Assembly (NCBI GenBank): GCA_903772945.1
Contig: CAICTM010000036.1
Location: forward strand, 96,951-160,950
Length of the DNA stretch: 64,000 bases
Reading direction: 5' to 3'
DNA from: Seminavis robusta
Lineage: Eukaryota > Bacillariophyta > Bacillariophyceae > Naviculales > Naviculaceae
In this document: positions 25,001 through 40,000 of the stretch, one piece after another
Position numbering within the stretch: the first letter of the stretch is position 1
Layout: every line of letters starts with the position of its first letter
Notes under the pieces: model-generated
What the model was told of the DNA's origin: nothing
Database searches by the model: none
Seen by the model: only the letters and a program-made list of their open reading frames with translations
Translations under genes and position numbers: made by a program

Positions 25001-28000
25001 GCTGCTTGGGTGATCAGAAGACGGTGTGCTGCTGGGTGGTATAGAAGGGTGTGGAGTTGGGGGTTCCGATGGTGGTATAGATGGAACATATGAAGGTGGA
25101 ATGGATGGGATTGGGCTTGGAGGGATGCTTGGGTGAGGCGTTGGTATCCATGATGGGGACTGGATGGACTGACCGATGGTGGCCTAGATGGAGGTACAGT
25201 GGATCAGTGGTTGGGATTTCACTTGGGATTTCACTCGGAGGCTCACTAGGTGGTGTGATGGGACAGGTGTGGGCACAACTGTAGGGGGTTCGAAGGTTGA
25301 ACTGAGGTACAGTGGAGGGGTCCGAAGGGGGTGGTTGGTGGAACTGTTGGCCACTCGGATGGGATGGGCGAAGGAACAGTTGATGGTGTCTCGAAGGAAT
25401 TGGGGTGGGATCAGTTGTTGGTATCACTGGGTGTCTCACTTGGGCGGGGGTTGGGGGAGTGCTTGGAACTCAGAAGGCAACTCGAAGGATTGGGAGTTGG
25501 GTGGTGTGGTGGGGATTGGTGATGGAGGTATTGATGGTGTCTCAGAGGGGACAGGTGGGAACTACTGATGGTGTTTCCGATGGAGAAGGTGTTGGCGGCG
25601 TTGTAGGAATAGGAGAAGGAACACTCGAGGGAATTCAGAGGGGGTTTCTGATGGACTTGGAGTTGGCACAGTTGAAGGTTTCTCACTGGGGGTCTCACTA
25701 GGATAAGGGGTGGGTGGTGAGGTTGGTGGTTTGCTTGGTGGAGATGATGGAATCTCCGATGGAGGTGCTGAAGGATGAGTTGTTGGTGGTGAGATGGAGG
25801 CACTGATGGGGACTCTGATGGGATTGGAGTAGGGCGAGTACTGGGATTTTCCTAGGTGGGATCGAAGGAACAGGTGAGGGAATGGGTGACGGGACAGTTG
25901 TTGGAGCTCGCTTGGCACCTCACTCGGACTGGGAGTGGGTACATTTGAGGGGGCATCGAGGGAATCTCACTGGGACCTCCTTGGGTTGGGTGTTGGTGGT
26001 GTGTTGGAATTGGAGAGGAACACTTGAGGGCACCTCAGAAGGTGTTTCCGATGGACTTGGTGTAGGAAGTGTTGAGGGTGTGTCACTCGGAGTCTCACTA
26101 GGAACTGGAGTTGGTGGGACGTGGTGGTCTACTTGGTGGATGATGGGGTATCAGATGGTGGCACTGAAGGATCAGGTGTTGGTGGGGACGATGGAGGAGG
26201 ATGGTGTTTCTGATGGGTTCGGTGTAGGGAGCGAGTTGGTGGGGATGAGGGAGTGATTGATGGCGTTTCTGAAGGGTCAGGGGTTGGGACTGGTGATGGC
26301 AGGGTACTGGGAACATCACTTGGTGGGTTTGAGGGAACTGATGATGGATCAGTTGTAGGGGTCTCACTTGGCACTTCACTTGGGCTTGGTGTTGGAGGAG
26401 TGGTGGGGACAGGAGAAGGTACATTTGAGGGCACATAGAGGGTATCTCCGAAGGACTTGGTGTTGGAAGAGTTGATGGTGTCTCACTTGGGGTCTCACTA
26501 GGATATGGTGTGGGTGGGATGGTAGGTGGTTCACTTGGGTTAGTCGATGGCACATCTGATGGTGTTATTGATGGCGGGGTTGATGGTGGGGAGGATGGAG
26601 GAGTTGAAGGTGTCTCTGATGGGTTTGGTGTCGGGACTGGAGTTGGGAGAGTACTGGGAACATCACTTGGCGTCCCTGAGGGAATTGGTGACGGGACAGT
26701 TGTGGGAGTCTCACTTGGCACCTCACTGGGCTGGGAGTGGGATATAAGAGGGGACATCCGAGGGAATCTCACTGGGAACCTCACTTGGGTTTGGTGTTGG
26801 GTGTGGTTGGAATTGGAGAAGGAACACTTGAGGGCACCTCAGAGGGTATTTCAGAAGGACTGGGTGTCGGAATCGTTGAGGGTGTGTCACTTGGAGTCTC
26901 ACTAGGAATTGGAGTTGGTGGGACGTGGGTGGGTCTCTTGGTGGAGAATGATGTGTTCGAGGTGGTTGAAGGTGGGGTTGTGGTGGTGGATGATGGGAGT
27001 TGATGGTGTTTCTGACGGGTTCAGGCTTGGGACTGGAGTTGGGGGTACTGGGAACATCACTTGGTGGCTTGAGGGAATTGGTGAAGGGACAGTTGTGGGA
27101 GTCTCGCTTGGCACCTCACTGGGACTGGGAGTGGCAATAAGAGGGGACATCGAGGGAATCTCACTGGGAACCTCACTTGGGTTGGGTGTTGTGGTGTGGT
27201 TGGAATTGGAGAAGGAACACTTGAGGGCACCTCAGAGGGTGTTTCAGAAGGACTGGTGTCGGAATGTTGAGGGTGTCACTTGGAGTCTCACTAGGAATTG
27301 GAGTTGGTGGGACTGTGGGTGGTCTACTTGGTGGAGATGATGGTGTTTCAGAGGGTGGGTTTGAAGGTGGGGTTGTGGGTGGTGAACGGGGATTGTAGTT
27401 GGTGGCGATGAGGGAGGGATTGATGGCGTTTCTGATGGGTAGGTGTGGGGACTGGTGATGGCGGGTACTGGGAATATCACTTGGTGGGCTTGAGGAACAG
27501 GTGATGGAACAGAAGAAGGAGTTTCACTTGGGGTCTCACTGGGGTTAGGTGTTGGTGTGTGGTGGGAATAGGAGAAGGAACACTAGAAGGAACAACAGAG
27601 GGAGTCTCTGATGGACTTGGTGTTGGCAGTGTAGATGGTTTCTCACTGGGGGTCTCACTAGGATATGGGGTGGGTGGCGGTAGTTGGTGGTTTGCTGGTG
27701 GAGATGATGGGTATCAGATGGTGGAGCTGATGGCGGGGTTGATGGTGGGGAGGATGGAGGCGTTGATGGGGTCTCTGATGGGTTGGTGTTGGCATTGTTG
27801 TTGGGGGGGTACTGGGAATATCGCTTGGTGGTCTTGAAGGAACAGGTGATGGAACATAAGATGGTGTATCACTGGGGGTTTTACTGGGGTTAGGTGTTGG
27901 TGGTGTGGTGGGAACAGGAGAAGGAACACTAGAAGGAACCACAGAAGGAGTCTCTGATGGACTTGGTGTTGGCAGTGTTGATGGATTTCACTGGGGGTCT

Positions 28001-31000
28001 CACTAGGATATGGGGTGGGTGGGAAGTAGGTGGTTTACTCGGCGGAGATGATGGCATATTGGATGGAGGGGGATGAGGGAGGGGTTGATGGTGTTTCTGA
28101 TGGGTTAGGTGTGGGGACTGGTGATGGCGGCGTACTGGGAATATCACTTGGTGGGGTTGAAGGAACAGGTGATGGAACAGAAGAGGGTGTACACTGGGGG
28201 TCTCACTGGGGTTAGGTGTTGGTGGTGTGGTTGGAATAGGAGAAGGAACACTAGAAGGAACAACAGAGGGAGCCTCCGATGGACTTGGTGTTGGAAGTGT
28301 AGATGGTTTCTCACTGGGGTCTCACTAGGATATGGGGTGGGTGGTGTAGTTGGTGGTTTGCTAGGTGGAGATGATGGGATATCAGACGGTGTAGGGAGGG
28401 TGGGGTTGATGGTGGGGAGGATGGAGGGTTGATGGGGTCTCTGATGGGTTTGGTGTTGGCATTGGTGTTGGAGGGTGCTGGGAACATCACTTGGTGGGCT
28501 GAGGGAATGGTGAAGGATCAGTTGTTGGACGCTCACTAGGTACCTCGCTTGGGTTAGGTGTTGTGGTTGGTGGTGTGGTGGGAATAGGAGAAGGAAACTG
28601 GATGGAACATAAGAGGGTGTCTCGGAAGGACTTGGTGTTGGAACTGTTGAGGGCACTTCACTGGGGGTCTCACTAGGATTTGGGGTGGGTGGAGTTGTAG
28701 GTGGTCTGCTAGGGGGAGATGATGGGATGTCGGATGGTTGTGCTGATGAGGGTGGATGGTGGAGAGGATGGAGGAGTGGATGGGGTCTCTGATGGATTTG
28801 GTGTTGGGACTGGTGTTGGTGGGTCGCTGGGAACATAACTGGGTGGGCTAGAGGGAATCGGTGATGGAACATCACTGGGTTGATTTGAGGGAATGGGTGA
28901 TGGAACCGTTGTGGGTGTGTCACTTGGTACCTCACTTGGACTTGGTGTGGGTACATTAGAAGGGATATCTGAGGGTACATTTGATGGGGGCTCACTGGGG
29001 CTAGGTGTTGGTGGTGTGGTGGGAATAGGCGAAGGCACACTAGAAGGGACATCAGAGGGGGCTTCTGACGGACTTGGAGTTGGCACATTTGATGGTTTCT
29101 CACTGGGGTCTCACTAGGATATGGGGTGGGTGGTGTAGATGGTGGTTTGCTTGGTGGAGATGATGGCACATAAGATGGGGCACTGATGGTGTGGTGATGG
29201 TGGAGATGATGGAGGAGTAGAAGGGTTTCTGAGGGGTTTGGTGTTGGGATGGAGTTGGGAGAGTACTGGGAACATCACTTGGGGCTTGAGGGAAGGTGAT
29301 GGGATCGGTTGTGGATCTCACTTGGACCTCACTAGGCTGGGTTGGCATAATGAGGGGACATCCGAGGGTATTCAACTGGGACCTCACTTGGGTTGGGTGT
29401 TGGTGGTGGTTGGAATTGGAGAAGGAACACTTGAGGGCACCTCAGAGGGTGTCCAAGAAGGACTTGGCGTCGGAACCGTTGAGGGCGTGTCACTAGGAGT
29501 CTCACTAGGAATGGAGTGGTGGGACAGTGGTGGCTACTTGGGAGTTGGATGGTGTTTCAGAGGGTGGGTTGAAGGTGGGTTGTGGGTGGGGACGATGGAG
29601 GAGTTGATGGGGTCTCTGATGGGTTGGGTGTGGGGACTGGAGTTGGGAGAGTACTGGGAACATCACTTGGCGGCCTTGAGGGAATTGGTGATGGATCGGT
29701 TGTGGGAATCTCACTTGGTACCTCACTAGGGCTGGGTGTTGGTACATAAGAGGGGACATCCGAGGGTATTCACTGGACCTCACTTGGGTTGGTGTTGGTG
29801 GTGTGTTGGAATTGGAGAGGAACACTTGAGGGCACCTCAGACGGTGTTTCAGAAGGACTTGGTGTCGGAACTGTTGAGGGCGTGTCACTTGGAGCCTCAC
29901 TAGGAATTGGAGTTGGTGGGACAGTAGGTGGGCTACTTGGTGGAGTTGAAGGTGTTTCAGAGGGTGTTTGAAGGTGGGGTTGTGGGTGGTGATGACGGAG
30001 GGATTGAAGGACTCTCTGATGGGTCAGGTGTAGGGATTGGACTTGGTGGGGATGAGGGAGGGATTGATGGTGTTTCTGACGGGTCAGGGGTGGGGACTGG
30101 TGATGGTGGGGTATGGAATATCACTTGGCTTGTTGAGGGAACCTCGCTGGGCTAGGTGTGGGCCACCAAGATGGAGTATCAGATGGAATGTGGAAGGAGT
30201 TCACTGGGGTGGGTGTTGGTGGTGTGGTGGAATTGGCGAAGGAACATAGAAGGAACAACAGAAGTCTCTGATGGACTTGGTGTTGGCAATGTTGATGGTG
30301 TCTCGCTGGGTGTCTGACTTGGATTTGGGGTGGGTGGGATTGTAGGTGGTCTGCTAGGTGGCGATGAGGGCTCTTCAGATGGTGGTGTTGAGGGATTTGG
30401 TGTTGGCAGTGAAGAGGGAGGGATTGATGGGGTTTCTGATGGGTGTGGGGTTGGGACTGGAGAAGGTGGGGTACTGGGAACATCACTTGGTGGGCTTGAG
30501 GGAACAGGTGATGGATCAGTTGTGGGATCTCACTTGGGGTTCACTGGGCTTGGTGTTGGAGGAGTAGTGGGAGTATCAGAGGGGATTTCTGATGGACGTT
30601 CACTGGGGATGGGGTTGGTTGGGTTGTAGGTGGAATCGAAGGAAACGTCGAAGGCTCTTCTGAGGGAGTTTCTGATGGAGTTGGAGTTGGTGGCGATGGA
30701 GGAGTTGAAGGCGTCTCTGATGGATTTGGAGTTGGGATTGGTGTTGGTAGTGTACTAGGTTTTTCACTAGGTGGGCTTGAAGGTACAGGTGATGGATTCA
30801 AAGAGGGAGTATCACTAGGGGGCTCACTTGGGATAGGTGTAGGCGGTGTGGTGGGAACTGGAGAAGGGACATTTGATGGAATAACAGATGGCGTTTCTGA
30901 TGGACTTGGTGTTGGAAGCGTCGATGGTATTTCACTGGGGGTCTCACTAGGATTTGGGGTGGGTGGGATGGTAGGTGGTCTACTTGGTGGAGTCGATGGG

Positions 31001-34000
31001 ATTTCAGATGGGGGTTCAGAAGGATCCGGTGTTGGAGGTGATGTCGGAGGATTTGATGGGGACTCTGATGGACTAGGTGTTGGGAGAGTACTGGGAACAT
31101 CACTTGGTGGACTCGAAGGAACAGGTGATGGAACAGTAGAGGGAGTCTCACTTGGGGCCTCACTGGGGCTAGGCGTTGGTGGTGTGGTGGGAATAGGAGA
31201 AGGAACACTAGAAGGAACAACAGAAGGAGTCTCTGATGGACTTGGTGTTGGCAGTGTTGATGGTGTGTCACTGGGGGTCTCACTTGGAATTGGAGTGGGT
31301 GGGATGGTAGGTGGTTCACTCGGGTTAGTCGATGGCACATCGGATGGTGGTATTGATGGTGGGGTTGATGGTTGGGAGGATGGAGGAGTCGATGGGGTCT
31401 GTGATGGGTATGGTGTTGGGATTGGTGTAGGAAGAGTACTGGGAACATCACTGGGTGGACTCGAAGGAACAGGTGATGGAATATCACTTGGTGGGCTGGA
31501 GGGAATTGGTGATGGGTCGGTTGTGGGAGTCTCACTTGGTACCTCGCTAGGACTGGGAGTGGGTATATAAGAGGGGACATCTGAGGGAATCTCACTGGGG
31601 ACCTCACTTGGGTTGGGTGTTGGCGGTGTGGTTGGAATTGTGGAAGGAACACTTGAAGGCACCTCAGATGGTGTTTCAGAAGGACTTGGTGTGGGAACCG
31701 TTGAGGGTGTGTCGCTTGGAGTCTCACTAGGAATTGGAGTTGGTGGGACAGTGGGTGGTCTACTTGGGGGAGATGATGGTGTATCAGATGGTGGTGCTGA
31801 AGGATCTGGTGTTGGTGGGGATGATGGAGGAGTTGATGGGTCTCGATGGGTTAGGTGTAGGGATGGAGTTGGTTTAGTGATTAGGGATTGATGGGTCTCG
31901 GTGGGTTTGGTGTTGGGACTGGAGTCGGGAGTGTACTGGGCATTTCACTAGGTGGGATCGAAGGAACAGGTGACGGAATGCTAGAGGGAGTATCACTTGG
32001 TACCTCACTTGGGTCGGGTGTTGGCGGTGTGGTTGGATTTGTGGAAGGAACCTTGAGGGCGCCTCGATGGTGTTTCAGAAGGACTGGTGTCGGAACCGTT
32101 GAGGGTGTCCTTGGAGTCTCACTAGGAATTGGAGTTGGTGGTACAGTGGTGGTCTACTTGGGGGAGATGATGGTGTATCAGATGGTGGTGCTGAAGGATC
32201 CGGTGTTGGTGGTGAGATGAGGAGTGATGGATTCTGATGTCGGTTGGTGGTGATGGTGGGAGGATGGAGGAGTGTTGATGGTGTCTCAGATGGGTAAGGT
32301 GTAGGGATTGGAGTTGGCGGGGATGAGGGAGGGATTGATGGTGTTTCCGATGGGTCAGGCGTTGGGACTGGTGATGGTGGGGTACTGGGAACATCACTGG
32401 TGGGCTTGAGGAACAAGTGATGGAACAGAGAGGAGATTCGCTGGGGGTCTCACTGGGGTGGGCGTGGTTGTGGGTGGAATAGGAGAAGGAACACTGGAAG
32501 GATTATCAGAAGGAGTTTCTGATGGGCTTGGTGTTGGCAGTGTTGATGGTGTCTCACTGGGGGTCTCACTGGATGTGGGGTGGGTGGGATCGTAGGTGGT
32601 CTACTCGGTGGAGTTGACGGAGTCTCAGATGGGTTCGGGGTAGGTATTGGTGTTGGGGGATTACTGGGTACATCACTTGGTGGGATCGAAGGAACAGGTG
32701 AAGGATCAATTGTTGGAGTGTCACTTGGAACCTCACTAGGGCTCGGTGTGGGTGGAGTGCTCGGAACTAGAGAAGGAACACGTGAGGGCACAGTAGACGG
32801 TGTTTCTGATGGACTGGGAGTTGGTACGGTTGATGGAGTATCGCTTGGGACCTGACTGGGGATTGGAGTGGGTGGGATAGTGGGTGGTCTACTCGGTGGA
32901 GTTGATGGTATTTCTGATGGCGGGGATGATGGTGGTGTGGTGGGTGGGAATGAAGGAGGGATTGAAGGACTCTCAGATGGGTTTGGTGTTGGGATGGAGT
33001 TGGGAGAGTACTGGGAACGTTACTTGGTGGTCGTGAGGGAATTGGTGATGGACAGTTGTGGGAGTCTCACTTGGAACCTCACTCGGACTCGGAGTTGGCA
33101 TAAATGAGGGGACATTCGAGGGTGTTCTTGAGGGGGGTCACTAGGATTGGGTGTTGGTGGTGTCGTGGGAATTGGGGAAGGAGGAGTTGAGGGAATTTCA
33201 GATGGTGTTTCCGATGGACTCGGAGTAGGCACAGTTGATGGATTGTCACTGGGGGTATCACTGGGATTTGGGGTGGGTGGGATTGTTGGTGGGCTACTTG
33301 GTGGAATTGAAGGTGTTTCAGATGGTGGATTTGAAGGTAGGGTTGTTGGTGGTGGATGATGGTGGAGGATGAGTCTCTGATGGGTTGGGTGTTGGAACTG
33401 GTGTTGGTGGAGATGAGGGAGGGATTGATGGGGTTTCTGATGGGTTTGTGGTTGGGACTGGAGAAGGTGGGGTACTGGGAACATCACTTGGTGGGCTTGA
33501 GGGAACAGGTGATGGATCAGTTGTGGGGATCTCACTTGGGGTTTCACTTGGGCTTGGTGTTGGAGGAGTAGTTGGGATAGGCGAAGGTACACTAGATGGC
33601 ACATAAGAGGGGGTCTCCGAAGGAGTTCGTGAAGATCAGTGGATGGTGGATGACTGGGAGGTACGCTAGGAGGGTTTGTTGGTGGCGTTGTAGGTGGTTC
33701 TGAAGGGTTTTCACTGGGCATCCAAGATGGTGTTTCTGATGGCTTTTGAGTTGGTTCATCTGAGGGAGTTTCCGATGGATTTGGAGTTGGCAAAGTTGTA
33801 GGTGGCTCTGATGGGATAGGGGTTGGATCAGTTGTTGGTATCTCTGAAGGAGTCTCACTTGGGCTTTGGGTGGGAGGTGTTGAAGGGGTCTCTGATGGGA
33901 TTGGTGTTGGTGGGCTGGATGGAGTTTCTGATGGGATTGGGGTTGGCTTTCCAGTAGGAGGCTCACTTGGTGGTGAGGAGGGTGGCTCACTGGGAATATC

Positions 34001-37000
34001 AGATGGGTTCGGGGTAGGATGAACTGATGGTGGCATTGAGGGGTCCCTTGTGGGATCGTCACTGGGTACATTGCTTGGTGGCAACGAGGGATGGTGATGA
34101 AGGCGTGCTGCTTGGGTGATCAGAAGACGGCGTGCTGCTAGGTGGTATAGACGGGTGTGGAGTTGGCGGTTCTGATGGTGGTATAGATGGAAGATTGAAG
34201 GTGGAATGCTGGGAAGAGGAGTGGAAGCCATGAAGGTGGAATGGATGGTGTTGAGCTTGGGGGGATGCTTGGGAAAGGGGTCGGTATCCATGATGGGGGA
34301 GTGGATGGACTGACTGATGGTGGCCTTGATGGAGGTACAGTGGGATCTGTAGTGGGTGGTTCACTAGGGATCACACTGGGAGGCTCACTAGGTGGTTGTG
34401 ATGGGACAGGTGTGGGCATAACTGTAGGGGGCTCTGAAGGTGGAACCGAGGGTACAGTGGAGGGTGACTCCGACGGGGGCGTGGTTGGTGGCACTGTTGG
34501 CCACTCAGATGGGATGGACGAAGGAACACTTGATGGTGTCTCCGAAGGAATTGGGGTGGGGTCAGTTGTTGGTATCTCACTGGGTGTCTCACTTGGGCTG
34601 GGGGTTGGGGGGGTGCTTGGCGATTCAGACGGAACCTGGCTTGGACTCACAGAAGGGGGCTCAGAAGGTATGGGAGTGGGTGGTGTGTGGGGATTGGTGA
34701 TGGAAGAGTTGAAGGCGTCTCTGATGGATTGGAGTTGGGATGTGGTGTGGTAGGGTACTGGGATTTTCACTAGGGGCTGGAAGGAACAGGTGACGGATCA
34801 GTAGTAGGGGTGTCACTTGGCACCTCACTAGGACTTGGTGTGGGTACATACGAAGGCACATCAGAAGGCACTGTGCTTGGTGTTTCACTGGGGTTTGGGG
34901 TTGGTGGGTCGTAGGTAGAACCGATGGCGGCATTGAAGGCACTTCTGAGGAGTTTCTGATGGACTTGGTGTTGGAACTGTTGATGGTGTGTCACTGGGGG
35001 TCTCACTTGGGTTAGGAGTAGGTGGAATAGTAGGTGGTTTACTTGGGGGAGATGATGGTATTTCAGATGGCGGTGCTGAAGGATGAGTTGTTGGTGGTGA
35101 TGATGGTGGGATTGATGGACTCTCTGATGGATTTGGAGTTGGGATTGGTGTTGGTAGGGTACTGGGATTTTCACTAGGTGGACTGGAAGGAACAGGTGAC
35201 GGATCAGTAGTAGGGGTATCACTTGGCACCTCACTAGGACTTGGTGTGGGTACATACGAAGGCACATCGGAAGGCACTGTGCTTGGTGTTTCACTGGGGT
35301 TTGGGGTTGGTGGGCTCGTAGGTAGAACCGATGGCGGCATTGAAGGCACTTCTGAGGGTGTTTCTGATGGACTTGGTGTTGGAACTGTTGATGGTGTGTC
35401 ACTGGGGGTCTCACTTGGGTTAGGAGTAGGTGGAATAGTAGGTGGTTTACTTGGGGGAGATGGATGGTATTTCAGATGGCGGTGCTGAAGGATGAGTTGT
35501 TGGTGGTGATGATGGTGGGATTGATGGACTCTCTGATGGATTTGGAGTTGGAATTGGCGTTGGTAGAGTACTGGGATTTTCACTAGGTTGGCTGGAAGGA
35601 ACCGGTGACGGATCAGTAGTAGGGGTGTCACTTGGCACCTCACTTGGGCTAGGCGTGGGTACATACGAAGGCACATCAGAAGGCACTTGCTTTGGTGTTT
35701 CACTGGGGTTTTGGGTTGGTGGAGTCGTAGGTAGAATTGATGGAGTCATTGAAGGCACTTCTGATGGAGTTTCAGATGGACTTGGTGTTGGAACTGTTGT
35801 AGGTGTTTCACTGGGGGTCTCACTGGATATTGGAGTAGGTGGGGTAGTAGGAGGCATACTAGGTGGAGATGATGGGATATCGGATGGTGGAGATGATGGA
35901 GGCGTTGAAGGAACAGTTGATGGATACACTGATGGAGTTTCACTAGGAACCTCACTAGGACTCGGCGTGGGTACATAGGAAGGCACATCAGAAGGCACTG
36001 TGCTTGGTGTTTCACTGGGTTGGGGTCGGTGGGGTCGTAGGTAGAATCGATGGAGACATTGAAGGAACTTCAGAGGGTGTTTCTGATGGACTTGGGGTAG
36101 GAACTGTGATGGAGTGTCACTGGGGGTCTCACTGGATTGGGGTGGGTGGGATGGTAGGTGGTTGGCTGGGGGGAGATGATGGCACCTCAGATGGTGGTGC
36201 TGATGGAGGAGTTGATGGTAGGAAGGATGGAGGTGTTGATGGCGTCTCTGATGGGATTGGGGATGGAACGGGTGTTGGCCGGGTACTGGGGACATCGCTT
36301 GGTGGGCGTGAAGGAACAGGAGATGGATACAAAGATGGAGTCTCGCTTGGAATTTCACTTGGGTTGGGCGTTGGTGGTGTCGTAGGAACATGAGAAGGAA
36401 CTCTAGAAGGAACTTCAGATGGTGTCTCTGATGGACTAGGTGTTGGCACTGTTGATGGTGTGTCGCTGGGGGTCTCAGTAGGAACATGAGAAGGAACTCT
36501 AGAAGGAACTTCAGATGGTGTCTCTGATGGACTAGGTGTTGGCACTGTGATGGTGTGTCGCGGGGTCTCACTGGATTGGGTGGGTGGGATGGTAGGTGGC
36601 TTGCTGGGGGGGGATGATGGCACTTCAGATGGTGGTGCTGATGGAGGAGTTGATGGCAGGATGGATGGAGAAATTGAGGGGGTCTCTGATGGATCAGGGG
36701 TTGGGATTGGGGTTGGTGGGCTACTCGGAACAACACTGGGTGTGTTCGAAGGAATCAGTGATGGGGGCTCACTTGGTGGGGTGGTGGGTATTGGCGAAGG
36801 AACAGTTGTGGGGGTCTCACTTGGCAGCTCACTGGGAGTGGGAGTGGGTACATATGAGGGGACATCAGAGGGAGTTCTTGAAGGGGGTTCACTGGGGTTG
36901 GGTGTTGGCGGTGTGGTTGGAATTGTGGAAGGAACACTTGAAGGCACCTCAGATGGGTTTCAGAAGGACTTGGTGTGGAACCGTTGAGGGGTGTCGCTGG

Positions 37001-40000
37001 AGTCTCACTAGGAATTGGAGTTGGTGGACAGTGGGTGGTCTACTTTGGAGATGATGGTGTATCAGATGGTGGTATGAAGGATCAGGTGTGGTGGGGACGA
37101 TGGAGGAGTTGATGGGGTCTCTGATGGGTTAGGTGTAGGGACTGGAGTTGGTGGAGATGATGGAGGGATTGATGGTGTCTCGGATGGGTTTGGTGTTGGG
37201 ACTGGAGTCGGGAGTGTACTGGGCATTTCACTAGGTGGGATCGAAGGAACAGGTGACGGATGCTAGAGGGAGTCATCACTTGGACCTCACTGGGGTAGGT
37301 GTTGGTGTGTGGTGGGAATAGGAGAAGGAACACGAGAAGGCACCTCAGATGGTGTTTCAGAAGGACTTGGTGTTGGAACTGTTGAGGTGTTTCGCTGGGG
37401 GTCTCACTGGGATTAGGGGTGGGTGGGGTAGTAGGTGGTCTACTAGGTGGAGATGATGGGATATCAGATGGTGGTGCTGATGGAGGTGTTGATGGTGTTT
37501 CCGATGGACGTGTTGATGGTTTTTCTGATGGAGGGGTTGATGGGGTCTCTGATGGATTTGGAGTTGGGATTGGAGTTGGTGTGGTGCTAGGAACATCACT
37601 TGGTGGGATGGAAGGAATAGGTGATGGATCAGTTGTAGGGGTCTCACTTGGCACCTCACTTGGACTCGGTGTGGGTACATACGAAGGCACATCAGAAGGC
37701 ATTGTGCTTGGTGTTTCACTGGGGGTTGGGTTGGTGGTGTCGTGGGGATAGGAGAAGGAACCCTTGAGGGAGCATCAGAAGGTGTTTCTGATGGACTTGG
37801 TGTTGGAACTGTAGACGGTGTGTTGCTTGGGATCTCACTGGGTTGGGGTTGGTGGATTGTTGGGTGTCTGAAGGGCTCTCACTGGGTATCAAGGATGGGG
37901 TCTCTGATGGCATTTCAGTTGGCACATCGAGGGAGTTTCTTTTCTGATGGAATTGGAGTTGGAATTGGAGTTGGTGGGGTACTGGGAACATTACTTGGTG
38001 GGATTGAAGGAACATGTGATGGCTCAGTTGAGGGGGTTTCACTTGGGACCTCACTTGGAGTGGGTGTGGGTATATGAGAGGGCACATAAGAAGGCACTAG
38101 AGAAGGGCGTTCACTGGGGCTGGGTGTTGGCGGTGTAGTGGGAACTGGAGTAGGAACACTTGAGGGAACTTCAGAGGGAATTTCGCTGGGAGTCTCACTT
38201 GGATTTGGGGTTGGTGGAATAGTAGGTTGTCTACTAGGTGGAGATGATGGTGGGGCTGTTGGCATCTTGCTAGGGGGCTCGCTAGGGACAGTTGAAGGAT
38301 ACTGGCTTGGGGTTCCTGTGGGTTCAATTGATGGGTCACTTGTTGGTACTTCACTTGGAACCATGGACGGTATCACTGATGGAATGCCACTAGGAGGATC
38401 TGATGGAGATGTTGATGGTTCCACTGATGGTGGGACACTTGGATGGTCAGATGAAGGTGAGCTGCTGGGCGGTACAGATGGGGGTGTTGTTGGGAGTTTT
38501 GAGGGCGGTATGGAAGGGGAAATTGAAGGTGGGATGGATGGACTTGTTGTTGGGGGTTTAGATGGTGGTATGGAAGGGGAAATTGAAGGTGGTATGGACG
38601 GATGAGGTGTGGGTGGCTGGGATGGTTGAATGGAAGGTTGGACAGATGGCTCCTCTGAGGGTGGCTCTGATGGAGAATATGATGGCAACCTAGTCGGATC
38701 ATTTGATGGCCTTTCACTTGGGCGCTCCGAAGGTGGAGTTGTTGGTGGAATTGTTGGTGTATCTGATGGGATTGAACTTGGAGGGATACTTGGGTGTAAA
38801 GTGGGCATTCTAGACGGTGGAATTGATGGCACTACAGACGGTTGCCAAGATGGAGGAGACGATGGAGGAACTGATGGGGTTTCAGATGGGTTGGGGGTAG
38901 GGACTGGAGTTGGAGGCATACTGGGAACATCACTAGGTGTCCTTGAGGGAGTGGGGGTTGGAACAGTTGTGGGAGTGTCACTTGGTACCTCACTTGGACT
39001 TGGTGTAGGTACATAAGAGGGGACCTCAGAGGGAGTATCACTTGGGGTCTCACTGGGGATAGGCGTTGGTGGTGTGGTGGGAATAGGAGAAGGAACACTA
39101 GAAGGAACAACTGAAGGAGTCTCTGATGGACTTGGTGTTGGGAGTGTTGATGGTGTCTCACTGGGGGTCTCACTTGGATTTGGAGTGGGTGGGATTGTTG
39201 GTAGTGTTGATGGTGTGTCACTGGGGTCTCACTAGGATTGGGGTGGGTGGATTGTTGGTGGTTTGCTAGGTGGAGATGATGGGTATCAGATGGTGGAGAG
39301 GATGGTGGGGTTGATGGTGGGGAGATGGGGGAGTAGATGGTGTCTCTGATGGGTTTGGTGTGGGGTTTGGAGTTGGTGGCAATGATGGAGGGATTGATGG
39401 TGTCTCTGATGGTGTCTCTGATGGCTCATGTGTTGGGACAGGAGTTGGGTGAGTACTGGGATTTTCACTAGGTTGGATCGAAGGAACAGGTGATGGAATA
39501 TGAGAGGGAGTATCACTTGGAACCTCACTTGGGTTTGGTGTTGGTGGTGTGGTTGGAATTGGAGAAGGAACAGTTGAGGGAACCTCAGAGGGTGTTTCAG
39601 AAGGACTGGGTGTTGGAACGGTTGAGGGTGTGTCACTTGGAGTCTCACTAGGAATTGGAGTTGGTGGGACAGTAGGTGGTCTACTTGGTGGAGATGATGG
39701 TGTATCCGATGGTGGTGCTGATGGAGGGGTTGATGGTGGTGCTGATGGAGGGGTTGATGGTGTCTCGGATGGGTAGGTGTTGGGATTGGAGTTGGTGGGG
39801 ATGAGGGAGGAGTTGACGGGGTTTCTGATGGGTCAGGGTGGGATGGGATGGTGCAACTGAGGGTGGGAGGATGGTTTTTCTGATGGCATCTGTGATGGCG
39901 GGTTGCTTGGCAGGGTGCTTGGAGGAGAACTGGGCGATTCTGACGGCAAGTATGATGGTGGTGACGATGGCACCTCTGAGGGACTCAGTGATGGTGGTGT

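Larger units (their letters stand above)
30650..39800 (-). repeat. 408-bp (34-tetrad) repeat family, diverged copies
   Basis: Units of about 408 bp with distinct sequence in each copy, outside the 10-kb duplication. They are more diverged from each other than copies A-D are, so they look older. Confidence 0.6.

Noticed and set aside
5340-30650. Calling the 3' part of the giant gene a pseudogene
   Set aside because: Clean blocks of hundreds of codons lie on both sides of damaged ones and the damage is nearly all one-base indels, which favours sequence error. Not excluded.
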